In this document: one piece after another, positions 11,859-24,137 of the stretch
How the letters are laid out: each line of letters starts with the position of its first letter
How positions within the stretch are numbered: the stretch's first letter is position 1
NCBI GenBank assembly: GCA_018907035.1
Contig: JACCIC010000038.1
Span: 1,281,501 to 1,345,500, forward strand
Length of the DNA: 64,000 nt
From: Sycobia sp. Sy_11
Taxonomy: Eukaryota; Arthropoda; Insecta; Hymenoptera; Epichrysomallidae
Direction: 5' to 3'
The notes under the pieces: generated by a model
Seen by the model: only the letters and a program-made list of their open reading frames with translations
The model's database searches: none
Told to the model about the DNA's origin: nothing
Position numbers and translations under genes: made by a program

Positions 11859-13905
11859 TTTTTTTTTTTTGAGGAGGAGGAAGAGAAAAATCCTTTATGG
11901 ATCACGAGGACCGGTCCCCGGGTATGTGGGACTCACCTGTGAGGGCATACCCACTAAAAAACTACCTCCTCAGTGCATTTCCCTCGACTGCTTCCCACAG
12001 CACTGAAAAGAGCTGCGAGTCGGGGTCGGCAGGCGTGCACCGAGGAGGCCTCCTCACGATGGCGTAAATGCAGCCCAGGAACCGTCTATGAGGACATTAC
12101 TTCTGGGCTGCGCCATCCTATTCGCACTTGCGGGCTTACACGCCTTCTTCGATTCTTCGTTTGTGGTCCAGGATGGCCTTGCAAAAATTGCACATCCTGG
12201 ACCATTTCTCAGGGCTCTCCAGCATCAACCGGACAATATTTTCAGGCCCGCATGGCCCTACATCTCTCCAGAGGCACTCCCTTTCGAGGCGAAACACCTC
12301 GCACTGAAAAAACGTGTGAAGCGCATCGTCTCGGGGAGCGCGACAGTGGGCACAACTCGGATCCGGTACTTTCCCCATCTTGTGGAGATAGGATCGAAAC
12401 CGACCGTGCCCCTAGAAGAGCTGCGTGAGATGGTAATTAACCTCTCCATGCGATCTCTGGAACCATGGCTTTAACTGACTGATCAGTCGAGCCGTCCATC
12501 GGCCGTGCGGATCCCTCTCCCAGTGCTTCTGCCATTCGGTCATCATGGTAGCTCTGGCCTGTGCAGCTGCCTCGATTACCAGCACCGCCGACTCGGAGAC
12601 CGTACGGTAGGAGCTCGCGATGCGTAATGCCCCTCTACGCTGCACTGCCGTCATTCTTTTTCTATATTTTTGGGCCATCAGTGCATCGGCCCATACTTCC
12701 ACGCCATATAGCATGATCGATTCAGCTGTCCTTATGAGCAGACGCCGTTTGCAGGGTGCAGGGCCGCCGACATTGGTCATCAACCTGCTGAGTTGCGCTG
12801 TCACTTGGGCTGCTCTATCCGCCACTTTTTTTATTTGGTCCCAGAAGGTCAACTTGGAATCAAGCGTCACCCTCAGGTACCTTCCGGCTGCTTTGGTACT
12901 CATCGCCGTGTCTCCAATCTGCATAAGGCGTATATTTGGGATTCGTTTCTTAGTCAGGAGCACGATCTTCGTTTTCGCTGCCGCCAGTTCTAACCCATTG
13001 CTCTCCATCCATCTCTCGACGCGACGTATCACCTGATTGAGTCGCATCTGTGCAGCGTCATAATCCCTAGCGATGATGACAGCTGCTACAACATCTGCGT
13101 ATCCAACCAGAAAGGTATCCTCAGGCATCTGCATCCGGAGTATTCCGTCATATGAGTCGTTCCACATGTCGGCTTCGAGTACAGACCCCTGAGCCACCCC
13201 GGAACTAAGTTTTTTTCTTGTCCGACCGTCCGATGTCTCGTAAACCAAGTATCGATCCTTAAGGTAGTCACCCAATATACGAAGTATATAAGGTGGCATC
13301 CGAAAGTCTCGTTCCATGGCCATCAAAACATTTGCCCATCCAACAGAGTTGAAGGCATTCCGAACGTCAAGGGTAGCTACGAGGCAAACAGGTCGGGAGT
13401 AGTGATTATCCCTCTCTGTGCGCCTCGCCACATCAACAACATCGAGGATTGCGTCCACCGTCGCCCTGCCCTCTCGGAATGCGTACTGTGTGTCAGCCAA
13501 GCCGCCAGCAGCAGCAACAGCCCCGAGGAGTCGTGGCTTCAATAGACGCTCATCAGCTTTCCAGCTGTATCTAACATGCATAAAGGTCGATACGACGAGG
13601 GCGCCTCCGGTGGACCCTTGCCCTTGCTGATAAGCACAAGTTTCGCCACCTTCCAGCTAGAATAGAATAAACCAGCCGTCAAGCACGAATGGTACATCGA
13701 CAGAAGGAGTTCTGGATGATCCTCAACTACAATTTTCAGTACCTCTCCTGGAATTCCGTCAAATCCTGGAGCCCTCTTATTCTGCATGGTTCTGACGGCT
13801 CTACCGAGCTCCTCCTTGCTGAAAAGAGGTACATCCAGTTCTCGTTTCGGTGGAGCTGGAGGATTCGGATTTACTAAAGATAAAATTATTTCTTTCCGAC
13901 ACATT
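11859..13905 (-). mobile_element. R1-clade non-LTR retrotransposon, copy 1 (5'-truncated)
   Basis: On the minus strand this holds part of ORF2 followed by about 250 bp of 3' UTR and an A tail, seen as a T run at 11860-11870. The 3' end (AGAAAAATCCTTTATGGATC on the plus strand) is shared with copy 2 at 24138-26841, so both belong to one family. The 5' limit is near 13905, inside the start of the reverse transcriptase domain, where the sequence meets a (CT)n tract. No clear target-site duplication was found. Confidence 0.85.
12136..13904 (-). pseudogene. R1-clade ORF2 fragment: reverse transcriptase and C-terminal zinc motif
   Basis: Minus-strand order: RT N-terminal part (13904-13539, with NKRAPGFDGIPGEVLK and SSYRPLCMLDTAGKL), a frameshift near 13540-13580, then the palm and thumb (13581-12412, with LDVRNAFNS, the GVAQGSVLEADMWN segment and the catalytic box), an in-frame TAG at 12412-12414, and the C-terminal Cys-x2-Cys-x8-His-x4-Cys motif (12378-12136). 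The catalytic box reads GYADV instead of YADD, so a metal-binding Asp is lost. The upstream endonuclease domain is absent. The element copied RNA by target-primed reverse transcription when active; this copy cannot. Confidence 0.88.
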
Positions 13906-13995
13906 GGACTCTTTTCTCTCTCTCACTCTCTTTCTCTTTTTCTTTCTCTCTCTCTCTTTCTCACTATCTCACTTTCTTTCTCTCGCTCTCTGTCG

Positions 13996-14041
<46 letters not shown>

Positions 14042-14310
14042 TGGTACTCTCGCCGACTTTTCCTTTAACTCTGAATTCCTCGACTCTCCTACGTATCTCG
14101 GATTTTTCCGCTTCTGGGAGAATGGTAACTTAAAAATAAGTAAAAAAAGAAAAAAAACATATAACAGTTGACTTAAAAAAAATTCCTTACTTTGGGTACC
14201 CCGCCAAATTTAGCCGTATCTATGTTCTCTCTCCCTCTCTCTTTTTCTTGCAATTTCGTCTTATCTCTCTCCTTTCTCTCTCTCCCTCTCTCTCTTCATC
14301 TTTGCAATAC
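13906..14310. repeat. (CT)n and CT-rich tract
   Basis: Pyrimidine-rich microsatellite from about 13914 to 14040 and a second interrupted one at 14223-14300. The long Ser/Leu open frames here are products of the repeat. Confidence 0.85.
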
Positions 14311-15949
14311 CCCTTTTGTACTTGTGTATGATCAAAGGTATAATTATCTATGTTATATACATCGACGGATTGAATCTCATTTTATTACATGGTTAGCATG
14401 GTACGCGGGCGAGGCGTAAGCGGCGCGCGATAGAACCAAGTTTTGTCCAAACTCTGGCGTGCTCCCTTGTGTATCCTCTAGTACCACGTTACTTTCAAAT
14501 TAACAATATTCCCGCGCTTCTTCGTAATTAAACTCGAAACTCCGTGGAAAGGAAGTTTCGAGGAAAGAAGGCAAAATTACTTATGAAAACTCTTTTCCAT
14601 CAAAAATTGTTTCAATGTTGGACACTGTTTTTCAGCAATCGGTGCGTTAATTTGGGTCGCTGCTCAAATAGGAAAAATGCGATAAAATTTGGAGGTTATA
14701 GTTATTAATATTAAATATTAAAGAACATAACGAATGGATTTTCTCGATTATGTAAGTGCACCCTAAACGAATGTAATTCACAGTCGATTTAATTGTCATT
14801 AGCAACCAATTAATATTGATCATGCAAGGGAAACAAATTTATTTAAACCGAATAATAATTTAAATTTTCTGTTCAATGTTTGGCATTTTCATTCAAGCAA
14901 ATATCAAACAAAATTGATATATTTACGTAATTTTATTGTATTTAATTAAATGTGCATTTTAACATTTGTATTTTACTAGCATAGATATGTCTGTCATAAT
15001 TTTTAATAATTCGATTAGTTATAGAAATATAGTACAGTTAAAAATATATTTGATTATATTTACATACGCTTCTTCATTGTAAGCTGATGAATAGACAATA
15101 ATAAATGAAAACTTGTTTTTACAAAAATATTAAAAGATATTTTTTTAGGTCTCTAAATAAACTAAAGATCTTCAATTAAATGGTAATTTTCTATATTTTA
15201 AAACCTTAATATAACAAGATGTTCATTCCGTCGATTTTTTCAGATAACATTTGATAAACATAATAACTGGGTACCACGTACGAATTACATTTAAAAAAAA
15301 ACCTATGCATTTGCATCAACTGTGTATGCTAAGTGTATATATCAATCCAGAGGCTTCAAAATTGATCGACAAAAACACTTCGCTGTAAAAATAAAATAAA
15401 TTGAAAATATAGTCGTCACTAAAATTTTGTTTAAAACAAGGGATTTTGGTATCGCTCTTAGAAGCAATTTTTGTAGATTTTATTTTTATAAAAATTCATT
15501 CGTTATATGATCGTACAGATAAAAAGATTTTTATTAATATCCGCTCCGTAGATAAATGTTTTTTTTATCTTATACTCCTTCTAAATGTTTAAATTATAAT
15601 GTTCTTCAAAATATTGATTATCACTGGCATGTTCACTAGACTGATGAAGAAATTTATTTAATCTCATTTATTATACATCTATAAATAAGATAAAAAATAT
15701 AATCAAATATTATCTATAATTTATAAGATAGAAAAAAATAAATTTACTTAAAGTAAGTTTTTTATACAATTTATAATTCTTCGCCTGAAGATAGTAGTGA
15801 ATATTGACACCCAAAGAATTTAGTTTTAATTTTGAACATTTGAACCCTCAAAAAATAAGAATCCTTTTTTTAATTATTTGGTTTTGACTTGTTGTTTCAG
15901 TTTATTTATTATTTTCTGTATCTAGTTTCCATATCTTGTAAATAAATAA
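14311..15949. other. AT-rich intronic sequence, nothing recognised
   Basis: No ORF with family motifs, no clear repeat. A short GC-rich patch lies at about 14400-14480. Confidence 0.55.
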
Positions 15950-16660
15950 ATAAAATAAACTTGCTGCCTCGTTGTTATTAGCTGGGACCTGCTAAGTAGT
16001 TTGGTGCACACCAGCATGTTGACATGTCCGTGAACACTTCGCCTTTGATTGTCCATCGATGCTCTGTTTGGTGGTTCTCTTAATTTTTTTCGACGGTATT
16101 GTCAATTATGGATAAAAGAAAAACGTTAATTCAATTCTTAATAAAAATTTATATTTCAAGTCCCAAGAATTCCGGAAATTGAGTCCCGGGTTTCGGCACC
16201 AAAAAATTATAATAAAACAAGGAACTTAAAGAAATAAAAAATTCGATTTAATTTTAAAGAATTTATTTACTAGTCAACGACAATATAAATTATTACGTAC
16301 CTTAGCAAGGCAGTAGAAGAATGAATGTCCGAATAAAAGCGCTCGAGTTTATATAGTTTGGAGTCTACTTATCGAAATCGCTTCAGTGAATTTCGTGATA
16401 AAGGATATAAGGTTACGCGACGATCTCGAACGACTTTGCCTCGCAGCGATAAGGCCCGGAATAATAATCCAATCTTGTGGATATTTTTGTTTCTACTTTT
16501 ATAGAATTTATCTCTATGTTTTGATAGAATTCAACAGCTGTCGAAAATATTCATATCCACTACCAAATAAATTTTTGCAAATAAAAGTACAGATTTAAAA
16601 AAACTTTAGTTTTCCAGACACGGTACCGAATTTCACAATCGCATTTATTCAACAGTCATA
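15950..16660 (-). mobile_element. LTR retrotransposon fragment: LTR, primer site and leader
   Basis: On the minus strand this reads LTR (about 16660-16202), primer-binding site (16201-16181) and internal leader. The LTR has a TATATAAA box at 16355-16348 and a polyadenylation-like AATAAA at 16267-16262. Its upstream part (about 16620-16430) matches the LTR-like repeats at 34250-34640, 35035-35530 and 38398-38960, including GGAAAACTAAAG and a GCTGCGAGG block. The leader gives a short open frame starting ATGGACAATCAAAGG near 16050 that could be the start of gag. The rest of the element is missing. BEL/Pao is the likely group because two of the related repeats flank a BEL/Pao relic. Confidence 0.65.
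16181..16201 (-). promoter_or_regulatory. Primer-binding site, tRNA-Phe type
   Basis: The minus strand reads TGGTGCCGAAACCCGGGA, complementary to the 3' end of a eukaryotic tRNA-Phe including its CCA. It directly follows the LTR end, where minus-strand DNA synthesis would be primed. It is not a tRNA gene: nothing upstream can form the rest of a tRNA. Confidence 0.75.
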
Positions 16661-17614
16661 GAAAATATGACATTTTCCGGTCACAGAACTGGGTATTAAG
16701 AAACCTTTCGAAATGTTATAATGCATATTGAAGAATATTTAATAAAATTTAAAGTAATTATTTATTAATGATATAAATCTAATAAATCTAAAAGACTACT
16801 ACACTAAATTATATGCATCTTCCTTTATAATAAATTGTACAAAAATTTCTACATTTATTAATTTGTGTCATAACGTATAATTTAATATAATAAAATATAA
16901 CTTTGCAATTAATATTAATGAATATATAGAATTTATATTTAAACTTAAACAATAACGTTAATTATTAAGTTTACGAACGAAATATGAAAATTATTTCGTT
17001 ACTCTATAGACTAATATTTTATAAATTTTCCACCATTTTCTTGCTCTTAATTTTAGTCGCAAGCAGTAATATGATTCGAAGGTTAACAAATCTTTTAACT
17101 AACCAGATTACAGCTTAAATTTCTTGAATTGAATATATAATATTAAATAAGAGGCCTACAATGGCTCGATCGCTAGAGCAAAGGACTAGTAATTTGGTGA
17201 GCGACGTTAAATCACATAAAAAAAAACAATAAATAAGTCTTGAAACTACATTCATTTTTATTTACATTTTGTCTCTTATTAAATTAAGACGCACTTAACA
17301 TAAGCATGAATAATAAGACAAAATCTTATTTTATTTAATAATTATAAACGCATCAGCTAAATTATTTCGAACTGATCTATTAATATGAAACTTAAAATTA
17401 AACCTTATTTATATTCACGCGCATTACAAAATTAATATTATTCTAACCTAAACTTTATTCTAAATCTTGCTTTAAAAATGCTAATTATTATAAATAATAT
17501 TATAAAATAATGAGACTTTAAAACATACTGAACCAAAAAATAAAAGTTATAAAACTGAAAATATTTTATAATACTGCTTTGATAAAAAAATAATAGTTAA
17601 ATCAATTATTTATA
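16661..17614. other. AT-rich intronic sequence, nothing recognised
   Basis: Strongly AT-rich without supported coding sequence. It ends at a TA dinucleotide (17613-17614) that forms the target-site duplication of mariner copy 2. Confidence 0.6.
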
Positions 17615-18900
17615 TCAGGTATGTGAATAAGTCTTTCCCGTTTTTTTTCAAATTTTAAGCCTTTATTGTGAAAAAATGGTTACAAATCAATTATTGAAAG
17701 TATTGGCCATCGCTAGCTACAACTTTTTCCCATCTTTCTGGCAACATATGAATCCCGTTGCGAAAAAATTCGACCGGTTTGGCCTCTATTCAGTCATCCA
17801 CCCATTTTTTGGCTTCCTCGTAGGAATGGAAGTGCTGGTCAGCCAGGCCATGCGTCATCGATCTGAAGAGATGGTAATCAGACGGAGCAACGTCTGGACT
17901 ATACGGCGGGTGGGGTAGGACTTCCCATTTGAGCGTTTCTAAGTATGTTTTCACCGGCGGTGCAACATGTGGGCGAGCATTGTCATGTTGCAAAATAACT
18001 TTGTCGTGCCTGTCGGAGTATTGTGGCCGTTTTTCTCGCAGTGCGCGGCTCAAACGCATCAATTGTCGTCGATAGACCTCGCCTGTGATCCTTTCATTCG
18101 GTTTCAGAAGCTCATAGTAAACCACACCTAGCTGGTCCCACCATATACAGAGCATGAGCTTGGCGCCATGAATATTTGGCTTGGCCGTCGATGATGATGC
18201 ATGGCCGGGTAGTCCCCATGATTTTCTTCGCTTCGGATTATCGTAACGTATCCACTTTTCATCGCCAGTCACGATACGATGCAGAAAACCCTTTCTTTTA
18301 TGTCGCTGAAGCAGCTGTTCGCAAGTGAAAAAACACCGTTCGACGTCTCTCAGCTTCAGTTCGTACGGCACCCAATTTCCTTGCTTTTGGATCATTCCCA
18401 TGGCTTTCAAACGCTTGGAAATGGTTGTTCGGTCAACTCCCAATGCTTCAGCAAGTTCTTCTTGCATTTGACAAGAATCTTCATCAAGCAAAGTCGCCAA
18501 TTCTCGATCTTCAAAGATTTGCGGCCGCCCGGAACGCTCCTTGTCTTCCACGTCGAAATCACCGCTTTTGAAGCGTCGAAACCATCCGCAAATACTTGAA
18601 TCATCGACACAACCTTCTCCATAAGCCTCCTGAAGCAATCGATGCGTCTGGGCAGCAGATTTCTTCAAATTGAACCAATAAAGTGAAACTTCCCGCAAAT
18701 GACGTCGACTCGGCTCAAATTTCGACATTTTCACGATATCAAAAATTTATGATGCGAAAAAATTTTAACTAATGTGTTAGTATGGAATTGTTGACATATG
18801 AATAAGCTTTGATTATGATATATGTAACCATTGAATACTCGCACAGTATTGGTGGCGCCATCTCTTACAAAAAACGGGAAAGACTTATTCACACTCCTAA
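17615..18900 (-). mobile_element. Mariner element, copy 2 (nearly intact)
   Basis: A 1,286-bp element with terminal inverted repeats of about 30 bp. Both ends share GTGAATAAGTCTTTCCCG followed by a T run. It is bounded by TA on each side (17613-17614 and 18901-18902), the duplicated target of the mariner family. The transposase is complete apart from one nonsense codon, so this is the youngest DNA transposon in the window. Protein motifs point to a mauritiana-like subfamily. Confidence 0.93.
17691..18728 (-). pseudogene. Mariner transposase with a single nonsense codon
   Basis: Starting at the ATG at 18728, the frame runs 345 codons to a TAA at 17691. The only break is a TGA at 17790-17792, after WVDD, where relatives have Trp (TGG). 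Seen in order: paired helix-turn-helix DNA-binding region with FKSGDFDVEDKERSGRP, the WVPYEL linker, first catalytic Asp in TGDEKW, second in HDNARPH, YSPDVAP, and third in PSDYHLF with DD34D spacing. The 32 codons beyond the stop still read like family sequence (ending VVASDGQYFQ). The truncated product lacks about 10% of its C-terminus and is probably inactive. An alternative GTG lies two codons upstream of the ATG. Confidence 0.93.
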
Positions 18901-18902
18901 TA

Positions 18903-19829
18903 GTATATTATTTAATCTACACTTAATTCTAAGTATAGTATAAGTTAATGAAAAGATTATGTATAAAAAACGAAAATGAAAGAGTTGAAAAAAGTCGATT
19001 TCTATACCTCGTAAATCTGCGCGCTACAGTGGTGCGGTACAGTGGAACACGCCCGAGTTTGTTTCGACAAGCGCAGGCGCGGATACTGCTGGGCAAGAAT
19101 GGGAGCTGGACAGCGGTACAACGCAACCGACGTAATTTTCCATGCTGATGTAAAACCGGAGCATTGAGCAGCGCGCTTTTGCACCCTTTTTATTCTTATT
19201 CTGCGCGTGAAGCTCTATGTATAGAGAGGGAGAGAAAGGGAGATAGGGAGAGAGAGAGAGGAGAGAGAAAGAGTGAGAGAGAGGGGAGAGAAGGAGAGAG
19301 ATCAAGTTCGGTGAGCGCGCGCTGCCAATCACGGTATGTAAAATCGCACAAGAGAGCGCATCCGCTATTGTCGGAATGCGCCAAAAGGAAATACGGGCGT
19401 GAAGGAAGTCTAATTGCGTAAACATGAGATATATGAACAAATCGGGTGGAGTGAAGAAGAGTGGTGGCGGTACCAGCAGAAGAGAAGTGGAGGACGACAG
19501 AGTAAACGGGGATCCAGCAAAAGTGCGAGAGCTTGTAGCCGGCGAATCTCGACAGACGCGGCGCAATGTCTTTTCAATATTGCTTTAAAGCCAGTTGTTT
19601 ATGCTAGCTGTTTCGAATTCTTTTTTTATTCCAATGAGCTATGGCGCTTTTTAGATAGGCATAAAATAGTAGATTATTTAAAACTATTATGTAAAATTCT
19701 ATTTTTCCATCTTTCGGCTTTTATAACTTACTGAACGGCTTTTCTAACGAATGACGATTATATAAGACAATTTCACTAGTGAATATAAAAAATCCGCAAT
19801 AAAGATTAAAAATCCTTTTTAAATTATTT

Positions 19830-19880
<51 letters not shown>

Positions 19881-20277
19881 TTATCAATATGTGCATTGAG
19901 TTATTATATTGAACTGATGTATGTTAAGCTTAAGGTATAAATTTGAGAAAAGGTCGAACCGAATTCATGGAAGGAAAGATTTAGTTGATTACTTTATTGC
20001 TACACGGTAGGCTCTGATCTAGCCGTGATCTGGTCAGCAGATACTGCGCGAGAGACGTACGTGAGAAAAATCTTCATTGGGATTATTAAGGTTCAGGTAC
20101 GCAGGTAAAAACGAAAAGGATTTCGTGCATTGGAAGAGCGGCCAGTCTGTTAAAGGCGGTGGTCTAAGTACAATATGTTTATATGCCATCTACATTATAT
20201 TTGTATTATTTCATTTATTTTGTTTTGTTCTTTAAATAATAGTTTAATCATTACCCACACCCACATTCTGCACACAC

Positions 20278-20329
<52 letters not shown>

Positions 20330-20539
20330 CTCCATATGGGCACAATGTTAGATTTTAATAAGAATATGTGACAAACGAATTTGAAGTTCGCTGATTATGA
20401 GTTAATTATCGTATTTAAAAACTCAAAATAGTTAATCTAATTTTAAAGCCGATGAATCTTCAACGAATGGATGATAATCTTTCATTTCATTCAAAATTTA
20501 CGTGCATGGATTTCCGAGATCTAGAATTATACATGATTG
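18903..20539. other. Intron with GA-rich and (TA)n microsatellites
   Basis: A GA-rich tract lies at about 19217-19302 and (TA)n arrays at 19833-19874 and 20280-20326. The section 19020-19570 is GC-richer and gives overlapping open frames on both strands, none with recognisable motifs. No host exon found. Confidence 0.55.
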
Positions 20540-21215
20540 ATTATATTTTAACTGTTAATAAAGTAGGTGTACTAACACTGGGATTTTTGTACTTAATGAA
20601 AAATATCTTGACAGACAATGTAGAATGAGTTGGCGCATTGTCTTTGTGAAATATCCATGTTTTTTCCTTAATTGGGGTCATTTTTTTCTTATTCTTTCAC
20701 AGAATTCAGTATGTACATGAAGATAATATGTTAGTTAGAAGTTTCATTTTCAAGAATTCAGTGAAAGTGTTCATTCCGCCTTCCATGAATATCGCTAAAA
20801 ACAATCATCATTGTTTTGAACATCGATTTTCTCATTTTCGCTTTGTTGACTCTTGACGAAGTTGGATTCTTTCAATGCATGAATGGATACTTTGTTTAAA
20901 GATCATAGGTAAAAAATTAAGACTAGTTAGATGTTATTATCGTTTAGAATAAGCTTAAGTTATTTTCAATCGTATTCAAAGTATCAAAACAACTATTTTT
21001 ATGAGCTTCTTTTGGTCAATTGCGAGAATTTTAGGCACCAAGTTTGCACACACTTTTCGCATGTTAAAATTTTCACCTAAAATTTACCGCACACATTCGC
21101 TTTCAATCGAACAAGATTATCGACTTTATCTATATTTTCATCTGTTTAACGTGAAAGCGTGGAGTGTGAAACACATTCAACATCTTCTAGGCCATCTTGA
21201 CAAAGTTTAAATAAT
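20540..21215 (-). pseudogene. Mariner transposase relic, copy 3
   Basis: The minus strand contains a heavily decayed mariner transposase. A segment at about 21070-21000 reads MRKVCANLVPKILAIDQKKL, the MRKVCA...VP-x-x-L...DQK block that precedes the catalytic domain. Further on (20800-20540) scattered frames give pieces resembling the second catalytic region (CANS...LSRYFS). Many stops and frameshifts separate them, and I could not define terminal inverted repeats. It appears older than the other three mariners. Confidence 0.6.
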
Positions 21216-21666
21216 CAAGTATACATTAAACCGTTAGCGATTTATTGCTACATAATAAATTAATAAATGGTTTAATAAATTATAAGTATCAGTTCCATTT
21301 TTTCCAAGTTCCATGTGAAATTTTAGAATAATCCGTTACTCTATTGTTACATCGATTATTTTAACAGAAAATAAATAAGCAGGCCGGAAAAAACGAAGGC
21401 AGATGCTAGACTAATTTATATACGCATATGTTAAGCATAGCCCAATCAAAAGAGTAGACTTTAGGCTAAACAGCTGATAGTCGTTAACCTTTGGCACAGC
21501 TTAATTCTTCTATAGCAGCGTCAGTCTCGTTACTAAATAGACGCACCTCGTATTTATAATGTCATGAATTTACTTTATCTTTAAATTTTCAAATATTCAC
21601 AATTATAAAAAGTAGTTAAAGAATGTAATAAAATTAAAATCAAGCAGATATTACATTATTATATCT
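21216..21666. other. AT-rich intronic sequence, nothing recognised
   Basis: A short stretch between two mariner relics with no feature I can support. Confidence 0.55.
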
Positions 21667-23026
21667 GGGTGTAGTGAAAAGTTTCTAGCCTGACCTTGAG
21701 ATGGCGCTAACAAGACTAATTTTTGGTTTGTATTCTATAGTTATAAAATTTACTAAATTGTCTATAATTTTTTAAAATAATTACTTGGTTCGTGTATATT
21801 TAAGAGTCTGCTGACCACGATTCAATGGAAAAAGCAGAAAACCATGCGATCATCAAACAAAACTTCTATTTTGATGATCCAAGTTCAAAGCCTGGTCTCG
21901 GCCGATTGACACAAGCATCGCTGTAATAATTTACATGTGCTTTGTTTACAAACACATCTTAGATCTCCGTCGATGATTAACATTGATATTTGGAAGAATA
22001 AATAGAGCGGTGTTAAATAATATAGAATAATACTTTTATTTGAAAAGACCGATACCACTTCACATCAAAGAAGAACTAGATGTTACATTTAAAGACTCCA
22101 GTCAATAATATCCAACGGTTAAACAGTGTATTCCTAAAATTGAAGAAAGGTCGCATGTGCACTACTGAGAAATCTCTGTGAGGTTACAATTCCCTGAATG
22201 GTTGCAAAAACTCAAAAAATTGTGGTAGAGAACCGTATATTAAAGATGAATGAGATAGTTGAGATTATTAGGATATTCATGGAACACACATATGCAATAT
22301 TATACATGAATATTTGAGTATGGAGAATCTTTGTGGTAGATAGATGCCATATATTGTAACATTCGATCGAAAACTAACGCAAAAACTATTGCTATCGATA
22401 ATTTGACTTTGCACAAACAGAACTCCAGTGAATTTTTGCTTTGATCTATAACAATAGATGAAACTTGGATTCACTACTGCACTCTTGAAAGAAAAATATG
22501 TTAAAAAAAGTCACAACCAATGTTATCAACGAATAAGATTTTGATCACTGTTTTTTCCTGCTAAAGTGTTCAATAATTATCTAGAACAAAGTAAAACAAT
22601 CAATGATCATTACTTGAAGCATGAAGTGAAAAATAAATGCCTCATTTTGTAAAGAAAAAATTTTTTTTCACCACGCTTATATGCCTGTCCATATATCGTT
22701 TGTTATGTCGAATAAAATGAACGAATTAGGACTCATATGAATTTCTTATCCACCATATTCATGAGATGAAACTATAGTAGATGAGTGACTGTAATCTGTT
22801 TTCTAATCCAAAAAATTGGCTCGAATAGACAAAATCGATGTTGTAAATGAGTATTTTTAGGGATTTCAAAAATCCGTTTATACCAGAGACAATAAGGAGA
22901 GACTCCCGATGCATATACGATAGACTCGACCGTTCTCGTGCGTCTTGAATATGCGCCCTGCATAGGGCCAACTGCTACACTGACGCCCCAACGCGACGTC
23001 ACAGCTACGTCAGCGTACATTAGTGT

Positions 23027-23068
23027 GCGTATTTGCCTACGTCACGAGTTATGACGTAGGCAAATACG

Positions 23069-23069
<1 letters not shown>
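23027..23069. repeat. Perfect 18-bp hairpin
   Basis: GCGTATTTGCCTACGTCA at 23027-23044 is followed after 7 bases by its exact reverse complement at 23052-23069. The second arm runs straight into a (TA)n array. No flanking gene explains it; it may be the end of a small fold-back element. Confidence 0.9.

Positions 23070-23126
<57 letters not shown>
23070..23126. repeat. (TA)n microsatellite
   Basis: About 28 uninterrupted TA units beginning at the end of the 18-bp hairpin. Confidence 0.95.
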
Positions 23127-23130
<4 letters not shown>

Positions 23131-24123
23131 AGTTATAGGATTCTGTTGAATGCGACGTTGCTGTTTTCTTTTGAATCACAGAGGCTAAACGAAATAATAT
23201 AAACGAGCAGTATGACATAATACAGACCCAAACTCCAATGCCAACTTCATAATGCAAACGAATTTTTCATTCTGCAAAAAATCAAGACTTTCCTTCTTCT
23301 GTTGTGGCAATTTCAAATTGAGTCTTATCATTTTGTACTAAACTCCATATTATCTTTGATACTTATTGCTTATATAATATTGTAGTAAATAACTCGTGAG
23401 AACAAAATGAGAAAATTCATCAATTGTCTCAAATAACAAAAAATATAAATAATAATATAAATCGAAAATAGAAAATTAAATTCTTGAAATTAAATTCTAA
23501 AATCAAATAAAATAAAATTTGATGTACTAAGCATAGAAAAAATGTATATCCTAAGTAAGAAACAATATAGTATTAATTTACTTATATATTAAGAACATTG
23601 TTGCACAAGTGATGCTATTGCAAAAGAAATTTAAAATCTCATGCGAATAACATTACTGTATGATAAATAACATAATACTGAATATACATGAACATTTAAA
23701 AAATTGAACACTGTTTCTTATTTCCATACCAAATAAACCTGGATCTTCATTTATTGCCAACAAGCCAAATTTTTTATATGAACTATTATGTAAAAAAAAG
23801 AATTTAGTATTAATTTCGTTGTATAATCTCTAATAATGTTTATACAATGGTAAAACTACATTAGAGTGTCATTATGAAAACTATATAAGTCATAAGATTA
23901 TGTTGAGAAATAAAGTGGAAAGAAACCGAAAAAAATTCTTATTCTTCATTAGACCAGAAACTTTTCACTCAATGCTGGTAAATTTTTCTATGAAATATTA
24001 TTGAACAATACGTATTAATAAGTGAGGCCGGAAACTTTTCACTCAACCCTTGTCAATTTGTCTATGAAATATTATTGAATAATAAGTTATAGTTTAAATA
24101 CATATATTAAAACTATTCTCGCC

Positions 24124-24137
24124 TCTGTATTTATAGG
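24124..24137. repeat. 14-bp target-site duplication, left copy
   Basis: TCTGTATTTATAGG directly abuts the A-tail end of R1-clade copy 2 and is repeated exactly at 26842-26855. Confidence 0.9.

Larger units (their letters stand above)
21667..24048 (+). mobile_element. Mariner relic, copy 4, with inserted material
   Basis: The left end (about 21667-21695) reads GTGTAGTGAAAAGTTTCTAG and the right end (about 24022-24048), reverse complemented, reads GAGTGAAAAGTTTCCGGCC, an inverted pair. A coding relic lies at about 22270-22560: a piece resembling the MRKLC region, then TIDETWIHY, the first catalytic Asp motif. Frames are broken throughout. At about 2.4 kb it is nearly twice the normal mariner length, so the 22740-23130 hairpin and (TA)n section and further downstream sequence are probably later insertions. 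The right terminus is duplicated in tandem (about 23945-24048). Confidence 0.65.

Noticed and set aside
16181..16201. 3' end of a tRNA-Phe gene
   Set aside because: Only the terminal stretch and CCA match, and genomic tRNA genes in animals do not encode CCA. It is a primer-binding site next to an LTR.
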